In this document: positions 35,063-43,251 of the stretch, piece after piece | Layout of the letters: the number at the start of each line of letters is the position of its first letter | Numbering within the stretch: position 1 is the stretch's first letter | From: DATAXP01 sp963708675 | Lineage (GTDB): Bacteria; Planctomycetota; Planctomycetia; Pirellulales; PNKZ01 | Direction: 5' to 3' | DNA length: 64,000 nt | Assembly (NCBI GenBank): GCA_963708675.1 | Contig: CAVPTO010000003.1 | Span: forward strand, 3,968,001-4,032,000 | Notes under the pieces: model-generated | What the model was told of the DNA's origin: nothing | Databases searched by the model: none | The model's input: the letters and a program-made list of their open reading frames with translations, nothing else | Position numbers and translations under genes: made by a program

Positions 35063-36328
35063 CTACTCGACAGCGGCGGCCTTCATCTCGGCGCGAATCT
35101 CATTCATCGGCTCGATGACATCGTCGACCTTGTCGTCGAACAAATCACCGATGAGCAGATCGGTCAGGTGTCCCTTCAGTTGCGGGTTCTTCTTGACGAA
35201 CCGCCCGAAGCTAAAGCCGTCGTAGTATTCGCACACCAGCCGCCGCATGCGGTCCATGCCGGCGTTGAACTCCGGTCCCCACGCACCGAGCACCGCCTCG
35301 GAGAAGTCGTTCCGCTTATAGGCCTCGGCGATCGCGTCGGCCGCGTACTCGCCACTCTTGAGGGCGAGCAACACGCCGGACGAATACAGCGGATCGAGGA
35401 ACCCGTAGGCGTCGCCGATCAACACCCAACCGTCGCCGGCGACGCGCGTCGAACGATACGAGTAGTCTTTCGTCGCGTAAAACCCGCTTGCTCGGCGGCC
35501 CATCATCACGCGACGCTTCGCCTCGGGGCAGCGATCGAGCTCTTCGTTGTAGATCTTCTCGTGATCGCCGCGGCCTTCGAACAGGTAGCGGAAGTCGGCC
35601 ACGATGCCGACGCTGATGATGTTGTTGTGCAGCGGAATGTACCAGAACCAACCTTGCTTGCCTTGCGTCTGCAACACCATCGTCGCGCCTTCATCGCGCC
35701 CGGCATCGCGATACGCGCCTTCCCAATAAGTCCACACGGCGCCTTTCTTCAGGTCGGGATCGACGACGCGCGTTTTGATGCGGTTGGAAATCATTGCCGT
35801 CTGACCGCTTGCGTCGACAACGACATCGGCGAGCACGGTGCGCTGCGTGCCGTCTTCTTCTTGCAACTTCACGCCGCAGGCCTTGCCACCGTCCATCAAC
35901 ACTTCGAGCACGCGCACGCCTTCATGCACGTCAACGCCGTGCTCACGTGCGTTGTTGAGCATCATCATGTCGAACTCGCTGCGCAGCACTTGCCATGTCT
36001 GCGAGCATTCGTGCGGCTTGTTGTCCCAAAAGTAGAACGGCTCGCTCAACCGGCCGCTGGAGCCGACGAACTGCACGCTGTGCTTCTTGACGAAGCCGCT
36101 GGCCTTCAGCTTGTCGAGCATGTCTAGCCGCTGGAGAACCCAATAGGTTTCGGGGATCAGCGACTCGCCGATGTGAAAGCGCGGGAAGTGATCGCGTTCG
36201 AAGAGTTGAACCTTGAGGCCGTGCTTGGCGAGAAGCGTCGAGCATGTCGAGCCCGAAGGCCCGCCACCGATCACAATGACTTGCGTTTGGGTATTCTGTG
36301 ATTGGGTTTTCTGAGACTGCGATTCCAT
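35063..36328 (-). CDS. FAD-dependent oxidoreductase resembling flavin-dependent halogenases
   Basis: From ATG 36328 (MESQSQ) it is 421 residues; an ATG-initiated extension to 36358 would overlap the MarR gene. The FAD-binding motif is VIVIGGGPSGSTCSTLLA with G-x-G-x-x-G at 21-26, and the isoalloxazine loop is GDAYGFLDPLYSSG. The GESLIP block (54-59) and GWFWYIP (226-232) fit the W-x-W-x-I-P signature of flavin-dependent halogenases. Lysines K81-K82 in GFVKKHSVQF lie where phenol/pyrrole halogenases keep their catalytic Lys. Many planctomycete monooxygenases share parts of this pattern, so a hydroxylase or reductase is the alternative. Co-directional with, and just downstream of, the MarR gene. 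Confidence 0.78.
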   Translation of the reverse strand: MESQSQKTQSQNTQTQVIVIGGGPSGSTCSTLLAKHGLKVQLFERDHFPRFHIGESLIPETYWVLQRLDMLDKLKASGFVKKHSVQFVGSSGRLSEPFYFWDNKPHECSQTWQVLRSEFDMMMLNNAREHGVDVHEGVRVLEVLMDGGKACGVKLQEEDGTQRTVLADVVVDASGQTAMISNRIKTRVVDPDLKKGAVWTYWEGAYRDAGRDEGATMVLQTQGKQGWFWYIPLHNNIISVGIVADFRYLFEGRGDHEKIYNEELDRCPEAKRRVMMGRRASGFYATKDYSYRSTRVAGDGWVLIGDAYGFLDPLYSSGVLLALKSGEYAADAIAEAYKRNDFSEAVLGAWGPEFNAGMDRMRRLVCEYYDGFSFGRFVKKNPQLKGHLTDLLIGDLFDDKVDDVIEPMNEIRAEMKAAAVE

Positions 36329-36330
36329 GA

Positions 36331-36861
36331 TCATGCGTCCGATGAATGAGGGGACCAAACGCTGCCGTCTGGCTCATGAGGCCCGCGGGCAGTTTGAAGG
36401 AGTGAAACGAGTGACCGCAGTTGCGTCGCGTTCAGATGCCCCAACTGTTTCGTATGCAACGCACGCACGGGGCGATCGAGCTTCTTGAGCAGCTCCAGGC
36501 CTGCGGCCGTGATGCCGACACGCACGACGCGACGATTTTCAGCCTGTCGCTTTCGGACGATGAGTTCGCGCTGCTCGAGGTGATCGAGAATGCGTGTGAT
36601 GTCTGGCGCTCGCGAAACTAGCCGCGAGCCCAAGGCCAACGTTGGCAGCGTCTCGGGATGCTCGCCGCGAAGTAGCCGGAGCACGTTGTACTGCTGCGGC
36701 GTCAGATCGTGTGGGGCGAACAGTTCGTCTTCGGCGGCGCGCAGACGATCGTAGGTGCGGCAGAGGTTGAGAAAGGCCTCTTGCTCGATCGAATCGAAAT
36801 GGCGAGTGCGGGAGCGCTTGCCGGGCGGCGTCTTGGAGGGGGATTGCGTCGAGGTTCGCAT
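36331..36861 (-). CDS. MarR-family transcriptional regulator
   Basis: A 176-residue dimeric winged-helix regulator. The N-terminal 30 residues are basic and disordered. The wHTH comprises FLNLCRTYDRLRAAEDELFA, LTPQQYNVLRLLRGE, LALGSRLVSRAPDITRILDH and a wing LIVRKRQAENRRVVRVGITA. The dimer helix follows. It is two bases from the flavoprotein gene, so they are one operon, and a near-perfect palindrome lies 28-49 bases upstream of its ATG. The likely model is autorepression lifted by a small aromatic or lipophilic ligand, inferred from the family. Confidence 0.93.
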   Translation of the reverse strand: MRTSTQSPSKTPPGKRSRTRHFDSIEQEAFLNLCRTYDRLRAAEDELFAPHDLTPQQYNVLRLLRGEHPETLPTLALGSRLVSRAPDITRILDHLEQRELIVRKRQAENRRVVRVGITAAGLELLKKLDRPVRALHTKQLGHLNATQLRSLVSLLQTARGPHEPDGSVWSPHSSDA

Positions 36862-36888
36862 GACATGCGCGACTATAAATGTCTGAAC

Positions 36889-36910
36889 GATAGTTGTCCA
36901 GACAATTATC
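36889..36910. promoter_or_regulatory. Candidate MarR operator
   Basis: GATAGTTGTC, two bases, then GACAATTATC: ten-base arms with one mismatch, the size expected for a MarR dimer. It lies 28-49 bases ahead of the MarR ATG and overlaps the last codons of the reductase gene. Confidence 0.65.
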
Positions 36911-37994
36911 GGCTCGACGAGGTTTCGGGGTCTTTCAAAATCATCGCTGCTAAATTCATCTCCGTGCCGGGAATTCGCTTCACCAGGTCAGCACCGAAAG
37001 CACCCGCCGGCGTGCAGAAACCGGTCGGGGCACGCCCCGCCAGCACCTCGTCGAGGCAGGCCAAGGCCGCATGAATCGTGAGCGCGTAACCCCCCATCGT
37101 CTCAAGCGTCCCCTCAACCGAGTGGCCCGCATCGTCACGCACCTCGCCCCAGAACGAACAGCGGCTCGCCTCGCGCGTTTTGGTATTCGGCCCGCTGACG
37201 AGCTTGTCGATTAACCATTCCAGCGACGTCCGCACGAAGCGCGGTTTCAACAGCGACCTGAGTGCCGGGATGTATTTCGCAATGCGCGATTGAGCGCCGG
37301 GCAGACCACAATACGTTTCGATGTTTGGGATACCGGTGGTGTAGTAGGCGCTGGCGACATCGCCCCACGGAAGCGAGACGGCTGTGCGAGTTCGGTCCTG
37401 GAACGGGATCTCACGTCGCTTCGAGGCGAAGGGGACGCTCTCGATGCGGCCGTTGACGCGCGCCATGCCGCCGTGCGGAAAGGCTTCGAGCATCGTTTTT
37501 AGCGTGCCGGGACTGACGCCTTCGAGGGCTGTGAAGGCGAGCGTCAGATGCGTGGCCGAGGGCAATCGTTCGGCGAGCGCTTTGGCCAGGCAGTCGCTGG
37601 GCACCACATCGAAGCCGACGGCCGGCATGACGGTGATGGCCGCCTGCTTGGCGCGATCGTTCTGCGCGGCGGCGTGCTCGATGACGCCGATCTCGCCGGT
37701 GATGTCGAGGTAGTGACACTTCGTCTGCAGACAGGCCTCGATCATCGGTGCGCTCGTGCGCGAGAAAGGCCCGGCGCAGTGCAGCACCGCCTTGGCGCCG
37801 CTCAATGCGTCGACCATCTCGGCGTTGTCGTCGAGCGAAAAGATGCGCATCGGCAAACCGAGCCGCGAAGCGATGGGCTCGAGCTTCTTGGCATCGCGGC
37901 CGCCGAGCATCGCCCGCAATCCGCGTCGCGCAGATTCTTCGGCGATGAGTTGCCCCGTATACCCTGTCGCCCCGTAGAGAAGCCAGTCGCTCAT
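36906..37994 (-). CDS. Saccharopine dehydrogenase-like NAD(P)-binding reductase
   Basis: A 362-residue protein of the COG3268/trans-acting enoyl reductase type. The Rossmann motif is LLYGATGYTGQLIAEESARR at the N-terminus, with GGRDAKKL and KAVLHCAGPFSRTSAPMIEA following. CHYLDITGEIGVIEH and TVMPAVGFDVVPSDCLA are conserved blocks of this family. The C-terminal part (SFWGEVRDDAGHSVEGTLET, GGYALTIHAALACLDEVLAG) is the dimer or substrate region. Members act on ketone or enoyl groups in lipids such as mycobacterial DIM/PGL precursors; the substrate here is unknown. Its ATG overlaps the stop of the next gene by four bases, and the MarR operator sits at its 3' end. Confidence 0.85.
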   Translation of the reverse strand: MSDWLLYGATGYTGQLIAEESARRGLRAMLGGRDAKKLEPIASRLGLPMRIFSLDDNAEMVDALSGAKAVLHCAGPFSRTSAPMIEACLQTKCHYLDITGEIGVIEHAAAQNDRAKQAAITVMPAVGFDVVPSDCLAKALAERLPSATHLTLAFTALEGVSPGTLKTMLEAFPHGGMARVNGRIESVPFASKRREIPFQDRTRTAVSLPWGDVASAYYTTGIPNIETYCGLPGAQSRIAKYIPALRSLLKPRFVRTSLEWLIDKLVSGPNTKTREASRCSFWGEVRDDAGHSVEGTLETMGGYALTIHAALACLDEVLAGRAPTGFCTPAGAFGADLVKRIPGTEMNLAAMILKDPETSSSR

Positions 37995-39808
37995 GTGTTG
38001 GCCTCCTCGGCGATGGGAGCTTCCGGCGCAGGGGCGACTTCATCAGGCGTTTCGGCCGGAACGTCGAGCGCGCTGCGCAGTAGAGTGGCGATCCATCCCA
38101 GTTCGCCGTTGTCACGCCCCATGAGAAACGCAAGTTGCTTGCCGACACGAGGCACGATCTGCAGCTCGACCATCGGTTTGCCGTTCGTCTGCGCGCCCGA
38201 GCTGCCAGCCCGTATGGCAAGCAACTCGTCGCGCCGCCATTCGTAGTGCTTCTTGCCCGTCACGCCAGTTTGCAGGATCAGCAGACTGCCGTCGGCCACC
38301 GCGATTTCGACCCGGCGTATCGTCCAGTGCAATGCGACACCGAGCAACAGTACGCCCGCGACTTCCATGAACCCACCGATGCCGAGTGGGAAAAGATACT
38401 CGAACCAGTGGTCGAGACCTCGCACAAAGAAGAACGTGAAGACTGTCACCGCCACCATCCAAACGATCCCAAAGATCCACAAGCCAAACGTCGCACGTCC
38501 GAGACCCAGTGGCGGCACGCTGATCGTCAGCCCCTGTGGCAAGGGAACATAAGCGACTGTGCTGTTGGCCGGCTGCGTGGCCACGTCGGGAAGGACGACC
38601 CATGGGTCGGTGACGTCGGTCGATGTTTTGACGCCCAGAGCTTCGCGAATGCTGGTCGCCAGCCAAGCCAACTCGTCAACGCTGCGCCCACCAAGAAGGC
38701 CGAACTTCGTCCCGTCGCGAGGAATCACCTGCAATTCCATGATGGGGCGATCGTTGACCTCGACGCCGCTGGGACCGACGCGCACGAGCATGACATCGTT
38801 GCGCGGCCAGGTGTGTGACTTCGATCCGAAGATGCTCGTCTTCAGAATCGAAAGTTGATCGCTGGTTACCGCGATGCCCGCCCGCCGGAGGCCAGAATTG
38901 ATGGCGGCCAGCATCATTGCGATGCCCACGAGCCAGAACAGGCTGATGAAGGCAATCGCTCCTGCGAGCGCGGCGACTCCTTGGGCGGCGGGGCCGTTGT
39001 CGGCCAGGAGCACCCCGCCGGTGAAGATTGTCATGAACCCCAACCAGAGGCACGCAAACGTAAACATGCCCGAGCTGCCGCCGATGATGCCGGCAGCGGG
39101 AACATTGAACATCACGCCGCCGGGCTGACGCTCGACGACGATCTTGCTGTCCGTGGGCTGATCGTGCCGATCGCCGAAGTGATCGTCTCTCGGATCGTCG
39201 ACGACTTCGATCGGCGCCAACGGGTGCGTGTCGTCAGCGAATCCTGAGCTCACGGACGCGACGCGACAGCGCTCGGCCAACTCGTTGGCCAGCGGCAACA
39301 GCATTGCGCGCGGATATCCAATCGCCGCCAGCCACAGACGGCTGCCGCCCCATTCGATGCGGATGGCCGACAAGTCGTCGTCGGACATCGGCATGCTTGG
39401 CCTCACCTTGTCGCGAAGCTTCGCGCTCTCGACGCGCAATCGCAGCACCTGGTCCAACCGTCGCGTGCGCGTCCAGCGCAGCAGACTCACGCGCTCGATC
39501 GTGCGAAGCGTGTCGTGATGCACCTCGATTTCGCTGTGTCCGAACAATGCAGCCATCCCGATCGCCAGCGGTACGAACATCGGCGTGACGAACACTCCGA
39601 ACACGATCGCCATCCACGGCGGGCTGCCCGCGAACGCCTGAGCCATCATCGAGAAGAATCCAACCAAAAAAAGCAGCTCGAAAAACCCGAACACGAGCAG
39701 CGCGATCCCTCCCCAGCGCATTTGCGTCCAGTCGCGCCGAGGCAACACGTAGCGCCGCCCTTCAGGTTGCAATTCCTCGACAACAATGTTGGGCGACAGA
39801 TCGCTCAT
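37991..39808 (-). CDS. Membrane protein with three tandem homologous units
   Basis: A 605-residue protein from ATG 39808 (MSDLSPN). Three units are visible at about 15-185, 223-395 and 411-585. Each has a leading beta-rich segment with a P/G turn, two membrane helices, then a PH-like soluble region ending in L/A-rich helices. In units two and three the ends read GVEVNDRPIMELQVIPRDG and GAQTNGKPMVELQIVPRVG, then LAWLATSIREAL and LGWIATLLRSAL. The fold resembles bacterial PH/DUF-type membrane-anchored modules, function unknown. It overlaps the reductase gene by four bases. A head-to-head gene starts 121 bases away. Confidence 0.75.
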   Translation of the reverse strand: MSDLSPNIVVEELQPEGRRYVLPRRDWTQMRWGGIALLVFGFFELLFLVGFFSMMAQAFAGSPPWMAIVFGVFVTPMFVPLAIGMAALFGHSEIEVHHDTLRTIERVSLLRWTRTRRLDQVLRLRVESAKLRDKVRPSMPMSDDDLSAIRIEWGGSRLWLAAIGYPRAMLLPLANELAERCRVASVSSGFADDTHPLAPIEVVDDPRDDHFGDRHDQPTDSKIVVERQPGGVMFNVPAAGIIGGSSGMFTFACLWLGFMTIFTGGVLLADNGPAAQGVAALAGAIAFISLFWLVGIAMMLAAINSGLRRAGIAVTSDQLSILKTSIFGSKSHTWPRNDVMLVRVGPSGVEVNDRPIMELQVIPRDGTKFGLLGGRSVDELAWLATSIREALGVKTSTDVTDPWVVLPDVATQPANSTVAYVPLPQGLTISVPPLGLGRATFGLWIFGIVWMVAVTVFTFFFVRGLDHWFEYLFPLGIGGFMEVAGVLLLGVALHWTIRRVEIAVADGSLLILQTGVTGKKHYEWRRDELLAIRAGSSGAQTNGKPMVELQIVPRVGKQLAFLMGRDNGELGWIATLLRSALDVPAETPDEVAPAPEAPIAEEANT

Positions 39809-39929
39809 GTCCGCCAGTGTACCGAGTCGGTTGCCTCGCACCCAATCAAGGGTTTTCCCTCGACGATTGCTCCGACGTCGTGCCATAATTCTGACAAATG
39901 CGCAACGAACCACGAAGCGAGGCGCAGCG

Positions 39930-41405
39930 ATGAACGGCACCGAGGCGAGCGTTTGGCAACGGCTCACGGCGTTTGAACTCGACGATCATGCGTCGTCGCT
40001 GCCGTTTTCCTTGCGATTGGCCCGCGAGAACGGCTGGTCGCCGCGATTCGCGCGCCGGGTGTGCGAAGAGTACAAGCGATTCTGCCTGTTGGCGGTCACG
40101 CGGCCGCACGGGGCGTCGCCGTCGGAGGAGGTCGACCAGGCGTGGCATCTGCATCTCACGTACACGCGCGACTATTGGGAACGATTTTGTCCCGAAGTGC
40201 TCGGCGCGAAGCTGCATCACTTCCCGACGCGTGGCGGTGCCGATGAGCAGCGCAAACACTGGACAATGTACGAGCGCACGCTGGCCGACTACCGCGAAGT
40301 CTTCGGCCACGACGCGCCGCCAGACATTTGGCCTCCGCCGCACGAGCGATTTGGAACCGAATCCCGTTCGCGTCGCGTGCGGCCTTCCGACTATTGGATC
40401 GTCCGGAAGCCGCGTCTCCTAACGAGTGCGCGACGAACGCTCGTCGCGCCGGCGGCGATTTGCGTCGGAACTGGCTTGTTCGCCGCATTCACGTCGCCGC
40501 TCGATCTCAGCGGACCGGAGTTCCTTGCCGTTTACGTGACCTTGACCGTGCTGGCGATGGTCGTCGCACTCGTTTTGCGTCGCAAGCTGCGAGGCCCTAT
40601 CGTTGAACAGCCGAACGCTGCGCGCGGTTTGTCGGCCTACGAGGTGGCGTGTCTGGTGGGCGGGCCGAAGAACGCGCTGCGAGCGGCGTTGGCCGCGCTT
40701 TCGCATCAGAACCATTTGAAGATCGAACATCGTGATTCGAGCCGAGCTTGTTTTTTCTGCCCCACCGCCAAGCCGTTGAACGGCGGCGAGCCGCTGGACG
40801 GGCGCATCATGGAGGCGGTGAAGCCCGATGGCGCAACGTTGAAGACCATTGCGCAATTCGTCGATCAGCCGCTCAGCAGGCTGGTCGAAACGCTTGAACA
40901 GCGCAACCTCATCAACGTCTCGCGATCTCGCGTGGCCCGGTACGTTCCGTCGCTGCTGATGGCCGGCGTGTTAGCGTTGGGTGTCGCAAAGATCGTGGTG
41001 GGCGTCGAGCGAGGCAAACCAGTTGGCTTCCTGGTATTGCTGTGCATTGCCGTCTTGGTGGCAGTGATCTATCTGCTCAGAACAAGTCAGCGAACGATCG
41101 CTGGCGACCGATGTCTCGACCAACTGCGAGCTACGCATTCGCAAACAGGTGAGATCGCGCCGTCGCGAGCGATTACCATGACGCCTTCGGAAGTTGCCTT
41201 GATGGTTGGCTTGTTTGGCACCGCCGTCTTGCCGTCGGCCGTGTATGCAGACATTCAATCCGTGTTGCCTCAGCCGGGACGAAAACGAGACAACAACAGC
41301 TGGGGTTACAGCAACTCAGGTTGCGGAGGTTTTGGGTGCAGCGCGGGTAGCAGTTGCGGCGGGGGCGGATGTGGAGGAGGAGGCTGCGGCGGATGCAGTA
41401 GCTGA
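39930..41405 (+). CDS. GRDP-like/TIGR04222-type membrane protein with Gly-Cys tail
   Basis: A 491-residue protein; ATG 39930 has GAGG eight bases upstream. The N-terminal 140 residues match the glycine-rich domain protein (GRDP/DUF1399) type with DQAWHLHLTYTRDYWERFC. Two membrane segments lie near 180-225 and two more near 345-390. The middle part contains paired winged-helix-like units (GLSAYEVACLVGGPKNALRA, QFVDQPLSRLVETLEQRN). The C-terminus is low-complexity: GGFGCSAGSSCGGGG then CGGGGCGGCSS. This layout is what I recall for TIGR04222-type proteins. Function unknown; secretion or surface assembly has been guessed for such tails. Confidence 0.75.
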   Translation: MNGTEASVWQRLTAFELDDHASSLPFSLRLARENGWSPRFARRVCEEYKRFCLLAVTRPHGASPSEEVDQAWHLHLTYTRDYWERFCPEVLGAKLHHFPTRGGADEQRKHWTMYERTLADYREVFGHDAPPDIWPPPHERFGTESRSRRVRPSDYWIVRKPRLLTSARRTLVAPAAICVGTGLFAAFTSPLDLSGPEFLAVYVTLTVLAMVVALVLRRKLRGPIVEQPNAARGLSAYEVACLVGGPKNALRAALAALSHQNHLKIEHRDSSRACFFCPTAKPLNGGEPLDGRIMEAVKPDGATLKTIAQFVDQPLSRLVETLEQRNLINVSRSRVARYVPSLLMAGVLALGVAKIVVGVERGKPVGFLVLLCIAVLVAVIYLLRTSQRTIAGDRCLDQLRATHSQTGEIAPSRAITMTPSEVALMVGLFGTAVLPSAVYADIQSVLPQPGRKRDNNSWGYSNSGCGGFGCSAGSSCGGGGCGGGGCGGCSS

Positions 41406-41411
41406 TCGAAA

Positions 41412-41428
41412 GCGCGAAACCGCAAGCG
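41412..41428 (-). repeat. Copy of the dispersed CGCTTGCGGTTTCGCG motif, reverse orientation
   Basis: GCGCGAAACCGCAAGCG starts seven bases after the stop codon of the Gly-Cys protein. Matches the other copies over 17 bases. Confidence 0.7.
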
Positions 41429-41478
41429 GTGCCGCGACGTTCTCGCACGGTGCTTCGCAGGTGAGAATTTGCTTGCGC

Positions 41479-43179
41479 CTACGAAACGATCGATCGCCGC
41501 CTGTTCACGTAGTCCCAAACGACGTAGCGATCGAGGTCGCTGCCGGCGGTGAAGAAGACCCGGCCGGTGGTTTGCTCGGCCAGCTTCTGGGCGAACTGCA
41601 CGTCTTCATGTGTTTGCGACCAACTGGGCAACAAAAAGATGTTGATCGTGATGCCTTCGCGATGACAGAACTGCCCTTCGCGCATCGTCGCCTTCTCGGT
41701 CGCGGGATGCGGCGGGTAGAGCAGGTACAACTTCTCCCCTTCGAAGTGGGCAGTCGGTAGGCCATCGGTGATGAGAATAATCTGCCGATTGGGCGTGTCT
41801 TGGGCGGCGAGGAAACGTCGCGCCTGCTGCAAGGCGTGTTGAATGTTCGTGAAGTGAGGCGGCACGACCGCTTCGCTCATGTCCTCGCGGCTCATGTCAT
41901 ACTTGCGCATCACGACGGGGTCGAACACCGTCACGGGCTTCGGCATCAGCTCGGCGATTTCGCTCATGTGTCGCGGCTTGGCGAACGTGTACATCTCGAC
42001 GAACTGCAGAAAGTCGCCGGGGTACTCGCGACGAATCAGCCCGTCGAGCGCGAGCGCCATGCGTTTCACGTTCACATAAAGTCCGCCGTAGCGCATCGAC
42101 CCACTCATGTCCATCAGCACGACCGTCGCGCACTTCGGCGTGTTGCGCGTGCGGTGGATTTCGATGTCTTCGCTCTTGAGGCGTATGGGCAGGCCGGGGC
42201 CGGAGCGGAGCAAGGCGTTGGTGAACGATTGTGGAATATCCATCTGCGCGACGGAATCGCCGAATTCGTACGGTTTCGTCGTCTGCAACTCGACCGCGCC
42301 TTCGCCGACGATGGGCCCTGCGTGACGACCCGTGCGCGAGGCCTCGAGCTGACTGAAAATGCGTTCGAGCAGCTTGCCTTGAAAGAGCCGATAGGCCTTG
42401 GGCGTGAGCTTGTAGCCGCCGCGCGATTTCTCCAAACCTTGTTGCTCGGCGATGTCTTTCAGATATTCCTGAATCTGCCGTTGCAGGTCGTTGAGCTGGT
42501 CCATGTCGCCCGGCTCGGCGAACTCGGCCAACTCGTCGAGATCGATCAGGCCGATCTGTGCGTTCTTCGCCGCCTCTTCCAACTGCTTGAGCAGGCGATC
42601 GATCTTCTCAAGCTCGTCTTTGATCTCGATGGCCTCGGGAATCGACATCGGTTGTCGGCCTGTGAACGCGTACTTGCCGGCCAACTCATCAATTTGGTAC
42701 TTGTCGCCGAGAGCCTGAATGAGATCCAGCAGCGGCTTCGAGATCGGCGAGCGTTCGGCCCCTGTGCGATACCACAAGTGTTCAAGCTCGCGAAGCTGTT
42801 CGTCCTTGAAGGCGCTATTGAAGAACTTCTGCGCCTCACGGGGCACCTTCAGGCCTTGGCCGCGATCGTTGTATTGGCGAGCGGCCTCGTCGACGACCTT
42901 CTTCGTCTCGTACTTCTCGAGGATCTTGCGTTTGCGTTCGAGCAGCATCTGCCGCAAGGCTTCGATGCTGGGGCCGAAGCCGGCGATCTGACTCGGGTCG
43001 ATCTTGATCGCGCGGGCGAGCTCTTCTTCGGTCAGCTCGCGCATGCTGCCATAGGCGAGCATGTGTTCGAACGCGCCACTGACGAGATCGGGCGGCGGTT
43101 GCGTCGGGCTAGGGAACTGCCCCGGGTCGTACTTTTGGTATGTGTGAATGATGCCGCCGAGGGGGCTACGATCAGGCAT
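41479..43179 (-). CDS. VWA-domain protein (COG4867-like)
   Basis: A 566-residue cytosolic protein. The first 300 residues are helical with a coiled coil around 185-250 (KDELEKIDRLLKQLEEAAKN). The von Willebrand A domain occupies roughly 350-550, with the MIDAS motif DMSGSM at 357-362, T433-type site in a TNIQHALQQARRFL segment, and ILITDGLPTAHFEGE. COG4867 proteins usually partner an AAA+/MoxR-like ATPase, or magnesium-chelatase-like subunits. No such gene is in this window. The role is probably in assembly or maturation of another protein or metal centre, by analogy. Stop region faces the Gly-Cys gene. Confidence 0.85.
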   Translation of the reverse strand: MPDRSPLGGIIHTYQKYDPGQFPSPTQPPPDLVSGAFEHMLAYGSMRELTEEELARAIKIDPSQIAGFGPSIEALRQMLLERKRKILEKYETKKVVDEAARQYNDRGQGLKVPREAQKFFNSAFKDEQLRELEHLWYRTGAERSPISKPLLDLIQALGDKYQIDELAGKYAFTGRQPMSIPEAIEIKDELEKIDRLLKQLEEAAKNAQIGLIDLDELAEFAEPGDMDQLNDLQRQIQEYLKDIAEQQGLEKSRGGYKLTPKAYRLFQGKLLERIFSQLEASRTGRHAGPIVGEGAVELQTTKPYEFGDSVAQMDIPQSFTNALLRSGPGLPIRLKSEDIEIHRTRNTPKCATVVLMDMSGSMRYGGLYVNVKRMALALDGLIRREYPGDFLQFVEMYTFAKPRHMSEIAELMPKPVTVFDPVVMRKYDMSREDMSEAVVPPHFTNIQHALQQARRFLAAQDTPNRQIILITDGLPTAHFEGEKLYLLYPPHPATEKATMREGQFCHREGITINIFLLPSWSQTHEDVQFAQKLAEQTTGRVFFTAGSDLDRYVVWDYVNRRRSIVS

Positions 43180-43194
43180 ACGGCCATTGTAGTA

Positions 43195-43251
43195 CGCTTA
43201 GCCGCCGCGTCCACGCTGCGGGCGACGGGTCGTGGACGACCCGGCTAAGCG
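43195..43251. repeat. Cruciform repeat, TTAGCCG/CGGCTAA family
   Basis: Arms CGCTTAGCCG (43195-43204) and CGGCTAAGCG (43242-43251) with inner GTCCACG/CGTGGAC pairing, a near-copy of 1269-1323. The stop codon of lptB (TAG on the minus strand, 43245-43247) lies inside the right arm. Confidence 0.88.

Noticed and set aside
41800..43248. A 482-codon frame on the plus strand opposite the VWA gene
   Set aside because: Antisense artefact of high-GC coding; low-diversity product with no recognisable domain, while the VWA gene has a MIDAS motif.
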